A stretch of 64,000 nt of DNA from Epithemia pelagica (GCA_946965045.2 OX337228.1:4216001-4280000), one strand, 5' to 3'; positions 1 to 10,293 are shown, numbered from the stretch's first letter. The notes: generated by a model from the letters alone, not told the origin. A program made the numbers and translations.

Positions 1-597
1 AGCAGGAACGGGGGGTCCTAGTCCATTCATAGTTGGAGCCGGAGGGGCAACTCCTCCAAGGAAACTCGATGTGGCTCCAGAAAAGGCGCCAGTACGCGAT
101 AAAGCAAGGATATCAGCATGGCTTAGCTGTGGCTGATGAGGCTGCTGCCGAAGCTGGGCGGCAGCGAGAGCAGACCGGATGTCTACGGGCCCTGGAGCTG
201 CAGGAACAGTACCAGCGCTCAGACCCAGAAGAGATGCGAGCTGTTGATTCTGACTCGGGTTGGGCGGGCCAGCACCGCCCAACTGAGATAGGATATTGTG
301 GTCTCTCAGTTGAGACAAGAGAGCCGACGAAGGAGCCCCTAAGAACTGTTGCCGATGTTGTTGCTGATGTTGCTGCTGGAGAAACAATTGCTCTTCGAGG
401 GACGTACCAGTTGGTTCGCTACTGGTGAAACCACGCAAACGCAAAGTGTCTGCTAGGCTCTGGCCTTGAAAGCCTTCAGCCGCAGCATCACGCTGTGACT
501 GCGAGGCATCACGACTATCAGCAGCGTTTACCAAAAGAGACAAAGCGGACTGCCCATCTCCGGGCGTTGGGCCGCCAGTATTCGGGCGAGTATTCAT
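1..597 (-). CDS. Gln-rich low-complexity protein, 5' part (runs off left edge)
   Basis: An open minus-strand frame of 199 codons starts at an ATG at 597-595 and reaches the window edge with no stop. The visible protein is rich in Gln, Ala, Gly, Ser and Pro. It has a Gln/His tract at about residues 85-97 (QQQHQQQHRQQ) followed by SQL/ILSQLGG-type and ALAAAQLRQQ segments. No signal peptide or membrane segment is visible and I recognise no domain. Such composition is common in transcription- or RNA-associated disordered regions, but that is only a guess. The C-terminal part lies outside the window. The plus-strand frame over the same stretch is a shadow of this one. Confidence 0.6.
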   Translation of the reverse strand, partial: MNTRPNTGGPTPGDGQSALSLLVNAADSRDASQSQRDAAAEGFQGQSLADTLRLRGFTSSEPTGTSLEEQLFLQQQHQQQHRQQFLGAPSSALLSQLRDHNILSQLGGAGPPNPSQNQQLASLLGLSAGTVPAAPGPVDIRSALAAAQLRQQPHQPQLSHADILALSRTGAFSGATSSFLGGVAPPAPTMNGLGPPVPA

Positions 598-996
598 AGG
601 TTGTTTAATTCTCTCTCTTCACTCTGCGAAAATGGGGAGAGAAAAGAGATCCTACCACCTACCAGATGCGAGATGCGAGGAGCGAGGAGCCCACTCTATT
701 TAAGTGCAGGGGGAAATGTGCAATGTGAGCCGTGTGCGTTGTGTTTTGTGTTGTGTGCGTTGTGCGTTGTGACTTGTCTTGTGACCACAACGCATCACAG
801 ATCACAGATTACAGATTACAGATCAAAGACATTCACTGGTCACTGGACATGGGAAATCGGAATTGGGAATTGGACAGTCAGCAGTCAGTCAACGGAGAGC
901 AACGCCCAATCCCGCCCCAATGCCCCCAATCCAAGAAACGAACTGGGCTTATGCTATGACTACGAGAATGACTACCCTTCAAACTTAAAAAAATTA

Positions 997-1566
997 GAGG
1001 TCCGTCCTGCGGTAAGCGGTCACGCATCTCCAGCGCTGGAGAATCTCCAGCAGAGACTTTCAGTTGCGTGTAAGGTAAGCGCTACCTTAGTCTCACCGTG
1101 TGGGATCTGGGACATGGGACTCTTTTCTCTGCACTGGTCACTATTATTTATCCTTTCTCATTTGTATGTTTCATACCGGTCACCCTGCAAGTTGCTGTGC
1201 CATTCATTTGCTCCACACAACCTTCCAAAATGACTGATTGCAATGACAATGATGACTCTTCAACGGTGGAAGAGTACTATGGATGGCTCAATCCGAAGCA
1301 CACCCCGAAAGTGAAGGTTCTGTAAGTGGACACCTATCAGTGTATTCTTGAAAGGAGAGAATATTGACATGTCTACAAAACAAAAAGATTATGCTGGAGA
1401 CCAAGCAACTATTCCACCACTGGAAAGGAAAGCTCTCACCAATATAGGAGTAGGTGCTCTAGTTACTACTCCTAGCTCGGCATTTTTATCATGGTAGCAC
1501 AGGTCGTCTTTTCTCCAGCGGATGCGCATAGCTCCAGCAGAGATGAGCTGTTGCGGGACCGACCTC
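997..1566. mobile_element. Candidate TA-flanked MITE-like element
   Basis: Inverted ends GAGGTCCGTCCTGC (997-1010) and, on the other strand from 1566, GAGGTCGGTCCCGC match at 12 of 14 positions. Both are flanked directly by TA (995-996 and 1567-1568). Further inward both arms carry a CTGGAGAA-containing segment. A TA duplication is typical of Tc1/mariner-type insertion. There is no transposase ORF, so it would be non-autonomous. The arms are short and imperfect, so this is tentative. Confidence 0.35.
1230..1325 (+). CDS. Small ORF or orphan exon, 31 aa
   Basis: ATG at 1230, stop TAA at 1323-1325. The peptide is acidic at its N-terminus (MTDCNDNDDSS) and then contains EEYYGWLNPKHTPK. A strong splice-donor-like string, GTAAGT, begins at 1322 and overlaps the stop, so this could instead be the end of a first exon or a gene remnant. 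No continuing exon was found in the next kilobase. The composition looks protein-like compared with the surrounding repeats. Low confidence. Confidence 0.2.
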   Translation: MTDCNDNDDSSTVEEYYGWLNPKHTPKVKVL

Positions 1567-1811
1567 TACAAAAAGTCTCAAAGCCGCCCCCATCTACCAT
1601 CTACTAGCTAGTACAACGTACGAGTAGGTCAAAGATCACACACAAAAAGAAAAAATAACACAATTACTAGTTGCAGCTAGCTCTAGGTAGTACCCCCGTT
1701 AAGTACGACTTCGTGTACGAACAATGAACAATGAACACCTCAAACTGCACACAAAGGAAAAGGGAAAAGGAAAAAGGAGCGAAGTGGAAGAACGGAAAAT
1801 GGGAGATTGTT

Positions 1812-1851
1812 GCTTCTGGGTTCTGGGTTCTGGGTTCTGGGTTCTGGGTGC
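1812..1851. repeat. Short tandem repeat, TCTGGGT unit
   Basis: Four to five copies of a TTCTGGG heptamer follow one another, then degenerate GCTTGGT units. This explains the several overlapping low-complexity ORFs seen in all frames here. Confidence 0.8.
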
Positions 1852-3015
1852 TTTGTGCTTGGTGCTTGGTGTGCTTGGTTGGTTGTTGGTTGGCCATTGG
1901 CCATGGACATTGGACATTCTCCCGTACTGAAAATTGAATCTACAAAATACGAATCCCGGAGACTAACTAATGTAGTACTGACCACTTGCTGAAATACAGT
2001 ACTCCTACAACAGATCGAAGATGCCAACGTTCTTGGAAGTTGCGGAAGATAAAAGATTATGGAGGTTAGAGGTAGAGGGTTAAAGGTTCGAAGTTAGAGG
2101 CTAGAATTTAGAAGGTCAGCGTCAGCGGGGGCCCACCGCCCACCACGGGGCGCACGCCCACCGCCCACTCCCAACTCCTAGAGAGTAACAGATACTGGGT
2201 GAATTGTGATCGGTGAAACCAGAAAGACTGATGACCGGAAACCGGAAAAAAGACAGACTCAAACCTCAAGGATCAAGGAGCTTTTAGCTTTCCTCTTTTC
2301 TCTGCTGGAGACGGGATCCTCTGCTTGACCAAACTTCAGCGCTCTACTCGAGCTGGAAAAGGGCTCTAGTCTAGCATACCTGCTCAACCTCAACCAGATG
2401 TGGAGTACTTTTTCTGATACTACACTACTACACAAACACTCTGGCATATGGAATTTGGACCCGCAATCCGCAATGGGCTATTCGCATCAATTTGAGCCTG
2501 CGGTCTGCGGTACCTGCTAATAACCCCTCTAACTCTAATAAGAACACAGAGGGTCTACATCATGATATTCCCTCTCTACTACCTACCTAGTAGAGAGTAG
2601 AGCCGGAATCTCTATCTTCTTCTATCAGCGGTTTTACCAGTAGACGTAGACACGCAGACACTAGAGCTACCTACAATAGGACCTAGGTAGGCGTAGGCAG
2701 TCTTCACAACTCACACTCACCTCCTGATTCGGCATTTGCGCCGTTCTCGTTTTCGTATAATAGAGAGAACTCTACAGATTTCAGATCATCATCATTCATC
2801 ATTGCCGAAGTTGCAGCTTGTCGGATTTCTTACTTATCTAATCTCTGGCGTTCATGGTTCGCATTCTATCTTGTGTATACTCGTATTTCGTGTTCCTAGT
2901 TCCTAGGTAGTTCCTATTTCGTATTGGAGATCACGGTACCCCCTAGCGGGGGTGGCTTATAGGGTGTAATTTCTCTGAGCCACCCCCATACCTATTTGCC
3001 AAAAATAACCTGTTT

Positions 3016-3619
3016 CCAGTCGGCCGGCATATCTCATTTCCTCCACCACAATAACAACACGGGCCATGGTGTTGCACAGGTTGTTGTGCACCTATTAGGA
3101 CTCGTGAAACCTGTCGTCCTAGTCATAGACCTCAAACCAATAGTGCAGAATGCATCGGCATCACCAAAATTTAAAGGTTAAGGCTATTATGCATCAGACT
3201 CATAGGCGCCATGCCTCGTGGCACAGGTACGGAAGCGACGCCTTGCCATTTCGAACGAAGCAACTCAAATGGACTATATGGCTCTTATCTTGCATTGTTT
3301 GGACACCTATTGGTACACAATACACATCACAGTAGTAGTTACACAGTGTATTGATAGCAAAACAGCAACTCTAATGTATGTTCACGCCATCATGGTCTCC
3401 TATTGTGCCGTATTACAGCTTACAGCGTCACTGTATTGGTCATTTCCTAGAATGGCCCGCATGCACTGTGCCCCTCACAATGCACTGCCATGGTACCGAT
3501 ATGAAGCATGTGATGGTCGGATCATGATGGGGTGGCCGTAGGAGGTCACCAGCAACGACAAAGTTTGATTGTCGTGTTGTTATCGCGGTGGAAGGAATGA
3601 GATATGCCGGCCGACTGGA
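3016..3619. repeat. Internal inverted repeat within the outer element
   Basis: A left arm near 3016-3060 (contains CAGTCGGCCGGCATATCTCAT) is found inverted at about 3573-3619 (contains ATGAGATATGCCGGCCGACTG). The arms are roughly 45 bp with several mismatches and continue more weakly outward to 3003 and 3632. This could be the remains of another inserted inverted-repeat element or an internal hairpin of the outer element. Confidence 0.6.
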
Positions 3620-3947
3620 GCAAGGAAAAAGGTACTCCCTCTGGACCAAAATTGTGTAGCGAATTGCAAAAAAATACTGTAACTTCATGGGCATATCTCC
3701 GTTTGTACTAAAAATTATATTGATCGGTCGGTCTTTCCAAGATCTACATTTTCATGTATAATATTTATATGTTCCATCTCTCATTTTTGGGGCCATGAGA
3801 TGGAACTAAAGCGTAGCAAAAATAAATGTCTAACTTTGCCGTACCGGTTCATGCCCCCTGACCCCTCTCAAGACCCGGCCCATTTAGGGGAGGCCCAGAG
3901 GGGTCCATAGAGGAGGGATATGCATCCACAAGACCGTGGACGTGCCA

Positions 3948-5389
3948 TACCCCCTAGCGGAAGGGTGAGTCCAGGTTGATCGTGATTCAGGGTGAATTCT
4001 CATACTCACCCCCAAGGCGCGATCCTCAAAATTGGCGATTTCTCGACTTTGACAAAAACTCACAACAACAACAACGCAATCACTACGATACGGATCTTGT
4101 TGCGGTTGTTACAACACTCATGGCCCCTCCCCATCCGACCAGAGTTGTCAATCCTATCCATACCAACCCAAGGGGCCCTCCTGGCGTGGTAACCAACCGT
4201 TCCGACCCACTGCTTCCGTTTGGATCTCAGTATCACGACAGTGCAATGGCAAGCAACAACAACCCGAATGAAAACCATCCATCCGACGCCATTATGCACC
4301 CGCCCAATCCGACCGGAGTTGTCGCCCCTATCCCTACCCACCCCATGGACCTTCCTGGCCAGGCACCGAACGCTTCCAGCCCAACAACGCTACAAGAGGC
4401 CATCAACTCTGCTTTCCATGGTTGGCACGGCAAGAAAGCTTGTTCATGGCAGGTCGGTGCATGTGAACAGATTCTCCACCGGCGTGGATACTTCCGTTCG
4501 AATGCCTCCCGTTTTCCCTACGCCCTAACATCGTACGTCTATTGCACAAATGGTGACCATTGTCATGGGACAAGCGAATTACTGCCATTTAGCTCCCCTT
4601 CATTCCCATTCATCAACATTATGGACCATCCAGATGAATCGACACTGTTGGGTGGCGACAAAGCATCAATCAAACAAAAGCGCTCAAAACCTATTTCCCG
4701 AAACAATTGGTGCCCCAGCCCCAGTACTCTCCTCCTATAGAAGCATTGCCCAATGGTGGAAAGACACTGCCCAATGGTGGAAAGAATGCAACAAAGTGCT
4801 CCTCCCACAGTAAATTGAACAGAAACGGCCACACACGAGGAAGACTTCAGATTGACCCAATAAGAGGCATCAATATGCTCCCTCCTTATAGAGAAGCATT
4901 TCTCAATGGTGGAAAGACGAGGTTGAATGCAACAAATTGCTCCTCCACAGTATTTTTGAACAGAAACGACCACACACGAGCAGGTTTTCCAGGAGCTGGA
5001 CCACACACTCTCAATACATCAGAACATAGGGCTATGGTAAACATAAATGGGTATGAAGTTGCTGTAGTTATAATGGGTTTGGAGGATGGGTCGTCGGTTT
5101 GGTTTTTTTTGGATTTGTACGTTATTGCTAGTCCGTGTTTCGACCAATAGCAGGGTCCGCGTCTGCTATTTCAACGCCACAAGGGTCCCTTGGAGTAATA
5201 GAGATAGGAGTGACATGTCGGTAGCGATTGAAAGGGTCCATGGTTGTTGTTACAACCACAGCAAGATGGGCCTCGTGGTGTTTGCGTTGTGGTTGTTGTG
5301 AGTTTTTGTCAAAGTCGGAGGAGCGAGATCGAGCCGTGGGGGTGAGTATCAGATTGCACCCTTACCCATTCACGAGCCGCTAGGGGGTA
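3948..5389. mobile_element. Nested MULE-like element, long TIRs, 10-bp TSD
   Basis: Both ends read TACCCCCTAGCGG inward. They are flanked by the identical 10-mer GGACGTGCCA (3938-3947 and 5390-5399). The terminal inverted repeats are long and imperfect: matching blocks include ATACTCACCCCCA, then CGACTTTGACAAAAACTCACAACAAC at about 100 bp from each tip, then weaker similarity for some 100 bp more. The tip is shared with the outer element, so both belong to one family and this one inserted later. No transposase ORF is present. Confidence 0.8.
4724..4984. repeat. Tandem duplication inside the nested element
   Basis: Two diverged units (about 4724-4845 and 4873-4984) share, in the same order, TATAGAGAAGCATT-like, CAATGGTGGAAAGAC, AATGCAACAAA, TGCTCCTCC and AACAGAAACG-CCACACACGAG blocks. 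The first unit also duplicates the CAATGGTGGAAAG block. A separate, weaker duplication with a period near 177 bp covers about 4118-4380. Confidence 0.65.
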
Positions 5390-5855
5390 GGACGTGCCAT
5401 AGTGCTTCTGCTGGCGCTGGCTAAAAATGGCAGACTTTCCCACATGGTGCCATTGCACAAGTCGCCAAAAAATTTGGTGCTAGCAGAACCTCCATAAGTA
5501 ATCTGTTGGCGCGTGCCATGCTCAGTCGTGCTTCAGTGCTTAATCAACTCACCAGATATTTGGCCTAAAGCATGCAGGCGCGGAAAAAAGCTTATCTATC
5601 AGTCCTTAGTCGTTATATTTGACGTTAAATAGTTTTTCTACTCATTTGAAGGCACGTGTGTCGTGGAATGTTCATCTCTAAAATTCGACTCCGAATGAGC
5701 CGGCCAGTTCCCCGTAGGTTTGTACCAGGGTCTACGTGATGTATTAAGGCGACTAATTTTACTTGTTGGTCGCGCGCTACACAATTACGGTCCAGAGGGA
5801 GTGTGGGGGTGGTTCACAGAAACTACAACCTCAAAACCACCCCCGCTAGGGGGTA

Positions 5856-7358
5856 GAGATCACGGGGAGGTGGAAGCTGAAGATTGGGGATTGGGGATCC
5901 ATGATCCATCCCATTATAATAATGAGGGGAATGCGGTAATATTGTAGCAAGTAAGGAGTGAGGAGTGACATGATGTATAAGAGTGGAGAATCTGGTAAAT
6001 GGTAGGAGTATTGAGTATTGAGTAGTACTGCGATTGATGGTCGAGGGAGAAGTACTAGAAGAGTACGAGTATTGTTACTCCTAGCTCCTAGTATGAGTAA
6101 TTCTCTGTGGCTATGAACCATTCCCTCTTAGGAGTATATCGGAGACAGACACGGGATGTACGATGTAGAGAATACGGGATACGGGATACGGGATGCAGGA
6201 GCATTTCTCTACCTACTCCTCTACTCCTACTCTACCTACCCCTACTCCTAGTGTCTATTCTACCCCTGTACTCATATGAGGACAAATCCTCATATGAGTA
6301 CACTTTCAAAAGAAGAATATCAAATCAATCATGTACTCCTAAGTGGTTTTTAAGTTCAGATTCGTAATCTCCATACTTGAAAACGTACCCCATGATATTC
6401 TCATCCTTTATTGTGATGAGTAGTGACGATACAGTATCAAAAACAGAATTCATCCATGTTGGAGCGATGGTGATTTTCTAAACTGAGTGTTTGGAGGGGA
6501 TAAAACAGAAGACAATCAACCTGATGAGTGTTATTATCCCTAGCGATGATGACCAGTTGTCCTTTGCCTGATTGAGGCATCAGATTGAGAGAATTCAGCC
6601 AAAACAAGCCTCCATCACCACAGAGGAAAATTCTGAGACCGTAACAGCATTCGACACCAATACAGGGTCAAATGCGGCGTCTGAGCCTCCTGTACCCCAA
6701 CAGTTCATGTACAGGAAGCACAGACACCTTCAGGGATCCAGGAAAGTGCAGTGGGAGACTCAAATCCGCCAATGTATGTGAAGACAGTTGAACTCCCTCG
6801 ACAAAATGGTTGGATTTGCCCTACATAAACTGGATGGATGCATTTTCCAACACACATAGTGTCTTGCCACATAAACATAGAACATAATGGTTGATTGTGG
6901 TCTATTACTTTTCTATTTTAGTTGTTCATTTTTTTGGTAGAACGGCAGATTCCCATGGTTGGGTTACATTTTTTGTCGATAGCTTCGTACAAAAGCTACT
7001 GTGGTCTACGTAGATATGATTATTGTAGGATTGTCCTCATATGAGGACAAGCGCTGTCCTCATATGAGGACAAACCGGGGTAGAATAGACACTAGAGTAG
7101 CTCTAGGAGTACTCTATTAGAGCTAGAGAGAGTAGTAGGAGTAGCTAAGGTTAGCAGGAGTAACTCGTCGACCGTATGAGAAAGTATTATTCGCTCATGA
7201 GTCGCTCTCGTTTCCTACTGATTACACGTGTAGGCGCATCAGTTTGATGGGTCCAGTGCGTGGAGTGAGAGTCCTCTTTCGTCATTTCACCCTTCGTTAC
7301 GTATAGATAATAGATCACGATCTCCTTCGAGACGAAAGGACTAACCATACACACACCA
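5856..7358. other. Intergenic region with simple repeats and one MITE-like element
   Basis: No gene is supported. Features seen are ACGGGAT-type short repeats (about 6173-6192), many AGGAGTA/TACTCCT motifs, and the TA-flanked element at 6251-7092. The last ~250 bp before 7359 form the upstream region of the SRP54 gene. Confidence 0.6.
6251..7092. mobile_element. TA-flanked inverted-repeat element with palindromic tips
   Basis: Inverted tips GTGTCTATTCTACCCC begin at 6251 and, on the opposite strand, at 7092, each flanked by TA (6249-6250, 7093-7094). Just inside the left tip lies a 15-bp inverted repeat with a 4-nt loop (6268-6301, built on TCATATGAGGA). Just inside the right tip lie two copies of the palindrome TGTCCTCATATGAGGACA (about 7033-7074). 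The interior has no recognisable transposase. It is consistent with a Tc1/mariner-type non-autonomous element of about 842 bp. Confidence 0.6.
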
Positions 7359-9227
7359 ATGATCATGATGACACCATCAGGGATGCTGCTGCCAATACTG
7401 CTTCTCGGTTTAAGTGATGTATGCATTCGATATACCACTGCATGGAATGTACTGCGAACGAAACAAAAAAGTGGGAGACCATCAACGTTGCCAACTTTCT
7501 ATGGTCGAAGCCATCACCGTCGGTCGTCCTTTCTCGCGGAACCAGTTGCGTGTTCGATCAATCGTCGTCAACCTGAACGAATGTCGTCTTCATCGCTTTC
7601 AATGATGTTTGACCAGTTGTCGGAGGCCATTGGATCAGTGGCCAGAACATTAAGTTCCAGTAAACAAGCCAAAATGACGGAGAAATCAATCCGACCAGCA
7701 TTGCGAGAGGTGAGACGAGCTTTGCTTGACGCAGACGTTAATGTTGAGGTGGCTGATACACTGTTAGAGGGAGTGAAAAAGAGAAGCTTAGGCCAAGAAG
7801 TGTTACAAGGGGTATCCGCTGAACAGCAGTTCGTGAAGGCTATGTATGATGAGCTACTGGATCTTATGGGTGGGGGCTCGCCTTCTTCCACAACGCCGCC
7901 TCCCCTTGTGGGAAGTAGTGTTCCCGTTGCTCCTTTGGCTACTGGAACGCCTTCCAATCCTGCAGTTATTTTGTTGGCAGGTTTGCAAGGAGCAGGAAAA
8001 ACCACTGCTGCTGGAAAGTTGGCCCTTTATTTGTCGGAACGCGAGGTTGACTACGAAGCAGCGGCAGAGCAGCAAAGCAACCAGGAAGACGAAGGACAGG
8101 CCTCAGAAATGTTGTTGTCTTCACGCCTTCCCAAACGGCAGCGGCAAGTCCTTTTGGTAGCGGCGGATGTATATCGTCCTGCCGCAATTCAGCAGCTTCA
8201 GGTATTGGGCCAGCGTATCAACGTAACCGTGTACACTGAAGATATTTCCAAGGTAAAGGATCCTGTCATTATTGTCAAGAATGCTCTGGCCAACGCCAAA
8301 AAGGAGCAGCAATACGATACGATTATTGTAGATACGGCAGGCCGTCAAGTCGTCGATGATGCTCTCATGAATGAGCTGAAACGCATGAAGCAAGTATCGC
8401 AAGCGGATGAAACTCTCTTGATCGTTGATGCCATGACAGGTCAGGAGGCTGCAACCTTGACTGCAGCCTTTGATCAAGCTGTTGGTGTAACAGGTGCAAT
8501 TCTCACCAAGCTTGACGGGGATTCTAGGGGTGGAGCAGCTGTATCGGTTCGTGCTGTATCCGGACAACCCATTAAATTTGTTGGAACAGGCGAAAAACTC
8601 GATGACCTGGAACCATTCTACCCTGATAGAATGGCCAGTCGTATTCTCGGTATGGGTGATGTTGTAAGTTTGGTGGAAAAGGCTGCATCCAAAGTATCTG
8701 ATGAAGAGGCTTTGCGAATGCAGCAGAAAATGAAGGAAGCAACCTTTGACTTTGAAGACTTTTTGAAACAATCGGAGCTCATCAACCAAATGGGTAGTGT
8801 CGCTGGTATTGCCAAGATGATGCCGGGAATGGGAGGGCAATTGAGCAACGCCAAAATTCGAGAAGTAGAAGAAAGGCTGAAGAAGAACCGGGCCATGATC
8901 AATAGTATGACTCGACAGGAGCGTAGTCAGCCGGAACTGTTCATCAAGGATTCATCATCTCGATCTCGACTCATTCGTATTACGAAGGGATCTGGTATAC
9001 AGTTTCAGGAGGGCCAGCAGTTTATCAGTGAATTCCAACGTATGCGCACTATGATGGCGCGAATGCAAAAACAAATGGGCAATCAAGGGCCTGGAGGATC
9101 GTTGCCGGAAAGTGACTCTGAAGATCTTATGGCTGGTGTCGGTATGGGTGGTAATCGCTCCATGAGAAGAGCTGCCAAGAAGAAGAAGGCGGGCCGAACC
9201 AGAGGAGCTGGTGGATTTGGGAAGTAA
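7359..9227 (+). CDS. cpSRP54: Chloroplast signal recognition particle GTPase SRP54
   Basis: A 622-aa protein of the SRP54/Ffh family, which recognises hydrophobic segments of nascent or imported thylakoid proteins. The N-terminus (to about residue 80) is a leader: a hydrophobic stretch (MLLPILLLGL) ending near TTAWN, then a Ser/Arg-rich transit region. This is the two-part presequence used for complex plastids. The helical N domain follows (MMFDQLSEAIG). The G domain has the P-loop GLQGAGKTT near 208, DTAGR near 326 and TKLDGDSRGG near 384. The Met-rich M domain ends in a basic Lys/Gly-rich tail. It is longer than bacterial Ffh because of the leader and an insert near residue 235. Single exon, ATG start; convergent with the deformylase gene 130 bp downstream. 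Confidence 0.93.
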   Translation: MIMMTPSGMLLPILLLGLSDVCIRYTTAWNVLRTKQKSGRPSTLPTFYGRSHHRRSSFLAEPVACSINRRQPERMSSSSLSMMFDQLSEAIGSVARTLSSSKQAKMTEKSIRPALREVRRALLDADVNVEVADTLLEGVKKRSLGQEVLQGVSAEQQFVKAMYDELLDLMGGGSPSSTTPPPLVGSSVPVAPLATGTPSNPAVILLAGLQGAGKTTAAGKLALYLSEREVDYEAAAEQQSNQEDEGQASEMLLSSRLPKRQRQVLLVAADVYRPAAIQQLQVLGQRINVTVYTEDISKVKDPVIIVKNALANAKKEQQYDTIIVDTAGRQVVDDALMNELKRMKQVSQADETLLIVDAMTGQEAATLTAAFDQAVGVTGAILTKLDGDSRGGAAVSVRAVSGQPIKFVGTGEKLDDLEPFYPDRMASRILGMGDVVSLVEKAASKVSDEEALRMQQKMKEATFDFEDFLKQSELINQMGSVAGIAKMMPGMGGQLSNAKIREVEERLKKNRAMINSMTRQERSQPELFIKDSSSRSRLIRITKGSGIQFQEGQQFISEFQRMRTMMARMQKQMGNQGPGGSLPESDSEDLMAGVGMGGNRSMRRAAKKKKAGRTRGAGGFGK

Positions 9228-9357
9228 ACGGAGTTGTAAACATTATGGCGTCAAGTGTTGCCACTTAGTAGATCCAATTCATTGGCATCTCGTCTCGTTT
9301 TGCTTAAAAATCAGTGGTCAGCAAGGAATGCCTAATAGAAAGCGCTTCATTTTATAC

Positions 9358-10293
9358 TTAAAGAGCTGGAGCTCCAACAACCTCGGATAGTTTTTCTTCA
9401 TGCTGTTGAACGAGAGCATCCAATGTGGGTTGTACACGGCTGCGATCTTCTGTCGATAATCGGTCAATGTACACGGTTCCATCCAAATGATCGTACTCAT
9501 GTTGGAAAATTCTTGCTTCCCAGCCTACATATTTCTTTTTGATCTTTTTGCCCTTGAGATTGAGGGCCTCGACCTTGATCCATTTCGATCGTTGCACTTT
9601 TCCATCCATATCGGGGAAACTAAGGCAGCCTTCTGTTTCAACGTTGGTAGCTCCACTAAATTCCACAATACGAGGATTGACCAAGACTACTTCGTCCAGC
9701 CATTTTTTGGAATCTCCAGATTCATTGTACACCATAAGGCGTTTGTTCACACCAACCTGCGGTGCGGCCAATCCAACACCCTCAGCAGCGTACATTAGCA
9801 ACAACATTTCTTTCGCCAATTTGGAAATTGATCCTTCCTTCAGCTCATCCATTGTAATTTCATCATTCGGTCGACGCAAGGCTGGGTGAGGATATTTGAC
9901 AATCATCAGATCTGTACCGTCTATTTTTCCTGGATCGACTTCTTCTTTCAGACCGTTTTGCCTCGTAGAAGACTCGACGTCTTCTTGAGATGATTTGTCC
10001 CAAAGAACAAGTCGACTTTGAAAGGAAGTCGAGGAGGAAGGAGGTGATTTAGTTTTGAAAGACGACGATAGATATCTGCGTGAAGTAGTCTCCGTTGATT
10101 TCATTGACTGCCACTGGCAAGAGGGAGCATTGGCTGTTGAGCGCTGAATTCCTTTCGCTGCTCTAGCTACTCGCTGTTGAAAAGCCATGACGCCTCGCAC
10201 GCCGTGTTTCGCTGTTCCTGATAATGTCATGAAGAGTACTATCGGCAACCAGGAACGACGGAAACTGCGGTGATCAATGACCTGGAGTCTCAT
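9358..10293 (-). CDS. PDF: Peptide deformylase, organelle-targeted
   Basis: A 311-aa peptide deformylase, which removes the formyl group from the initiator Met of organelle-made proteins. All three family motifs are present: GVGLAAPQVG (about 171-180), EGCLSFP (about 220) and QHEYDHLDG (about 264-272). The Cys and two His are the metal ligands and Glu is the catalytic base. The first ATG in the frame is at 10293; upstream codons in the open frame lack ATG. The leader has a hydrophobic core (LPIVLFMTL) and a VMAFQQR stretch resembling the diatom signal/transit junction, so plastid targeting is likely. Its start is 169 bp from that of the divergent DUF2779 gene. Confidence 0.92.
   Translation of the reverse strand: MRLQVIDHRSFRRSWLPIVLFMTLSGTAKHGVRGVMAFQQRVARAAKGIQRSTANAPSCQWQSMKSTETTSRRYLSSSFKTKSPPSSSTSFQSRLVLWDKSSQEDVESSTRQNGLKEEVDPGKIDGTDLMIVKYPHPALRRPNDEITMDELKEGSISKLAKEMLLLMYAAEGVGLAAPQVGVNKRLMVYNESGDSKKWLDEVVLVNPRIVEFSGATNVETEGCLSFPDMDGKVQRSKWIKVEALNLKGKKIKKKYVGWEARIFQHEYDHLDGTVYIDRLSTEDRSRVQPTLDALVQQHEEKLSEVVGAPAL

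Larger units (their letters stand above)
598..2936. other. Gene-poor intergenic region, repeat-rich
   Basis: No convincing protein-coding gene is seen. The stretch holds short tandem repeats (790-830, 1812-1851), a candidate TA-flanked inverted-repeat element (997-1566) and a 31-codon ORF (1230-1325). It also has many copies of a TAGGAGTA/TACTCCTA-like motif that recurs in other spacers of this window. The open frames here are low-complexity and overlap in several frames, as expected for noncoding repeats. Confidence 0.6.
3634..5802. repeat. Second pair of inverted arms (ACTCCCTCTGGACC)
   Basis: The 28-bp string at 3634-3661 starts ACTCCCTCTGGACC and recurs inverted at 5775-5802 with 26 of 28 matches. 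It resembles the CTCCCTC-type tips of Tc1/mariner-class MITEs, but the outer flanks do not show a clean TA duplication on the right. The arms enclose the nested 3948-5389 element. Either an older mariner-like element lies inside the outer MULE-like element, or these are subterminal repeats of it. Confidence 0.5.
2937..5855. mobile_element. Outer MULE-like DNA element, 10-bp TSD
   Basis: The ends are inverted copies beginning TACCCCCTAGCGGGGGTGG. The same 10-mer GAGATCACGG directly flanks both sides (2927-2936 and 5856-5865). A 9-11 bp duplication is the known signature of Mutator-like elements. Each tip contains its own internal hairpin (GGGGGTGGC/GCCACCCCC on the left, GGGGGTGGTT/AACCACCCCC on the right). 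A related 1442-bp element is nested inside; without it and its TSD the outer element is about 1.47 kb. No transposase frame is visible, so it is non-autonomous. Its interior also contains inverted arms at 3016-3060/3573-3619 and 3634-3661/5775-5802. Confidence 0.75.

Noticed and set aside
601-1233. 210-codon plus-strand frame near the left edge
   Set aside because: No ATG at its start, low-complexity Cys/Val repeats, and it crosses an inverted-repeat element; no protein-like pattern.
3976-4740. 254-codon Pro/Asn-rich open frame in the nested MULE-like element
   Set aside because: It starts at a TTG inside the terminal inverted repeat, spans an internal ~177-bp duplication, overlaps other open frames of similar length and resembles no transposase.
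8121-8840. 239-codon antisense frame within SRP54
   Set aside because: Complement of a strongly conserved coding region; shadow of codon bias.
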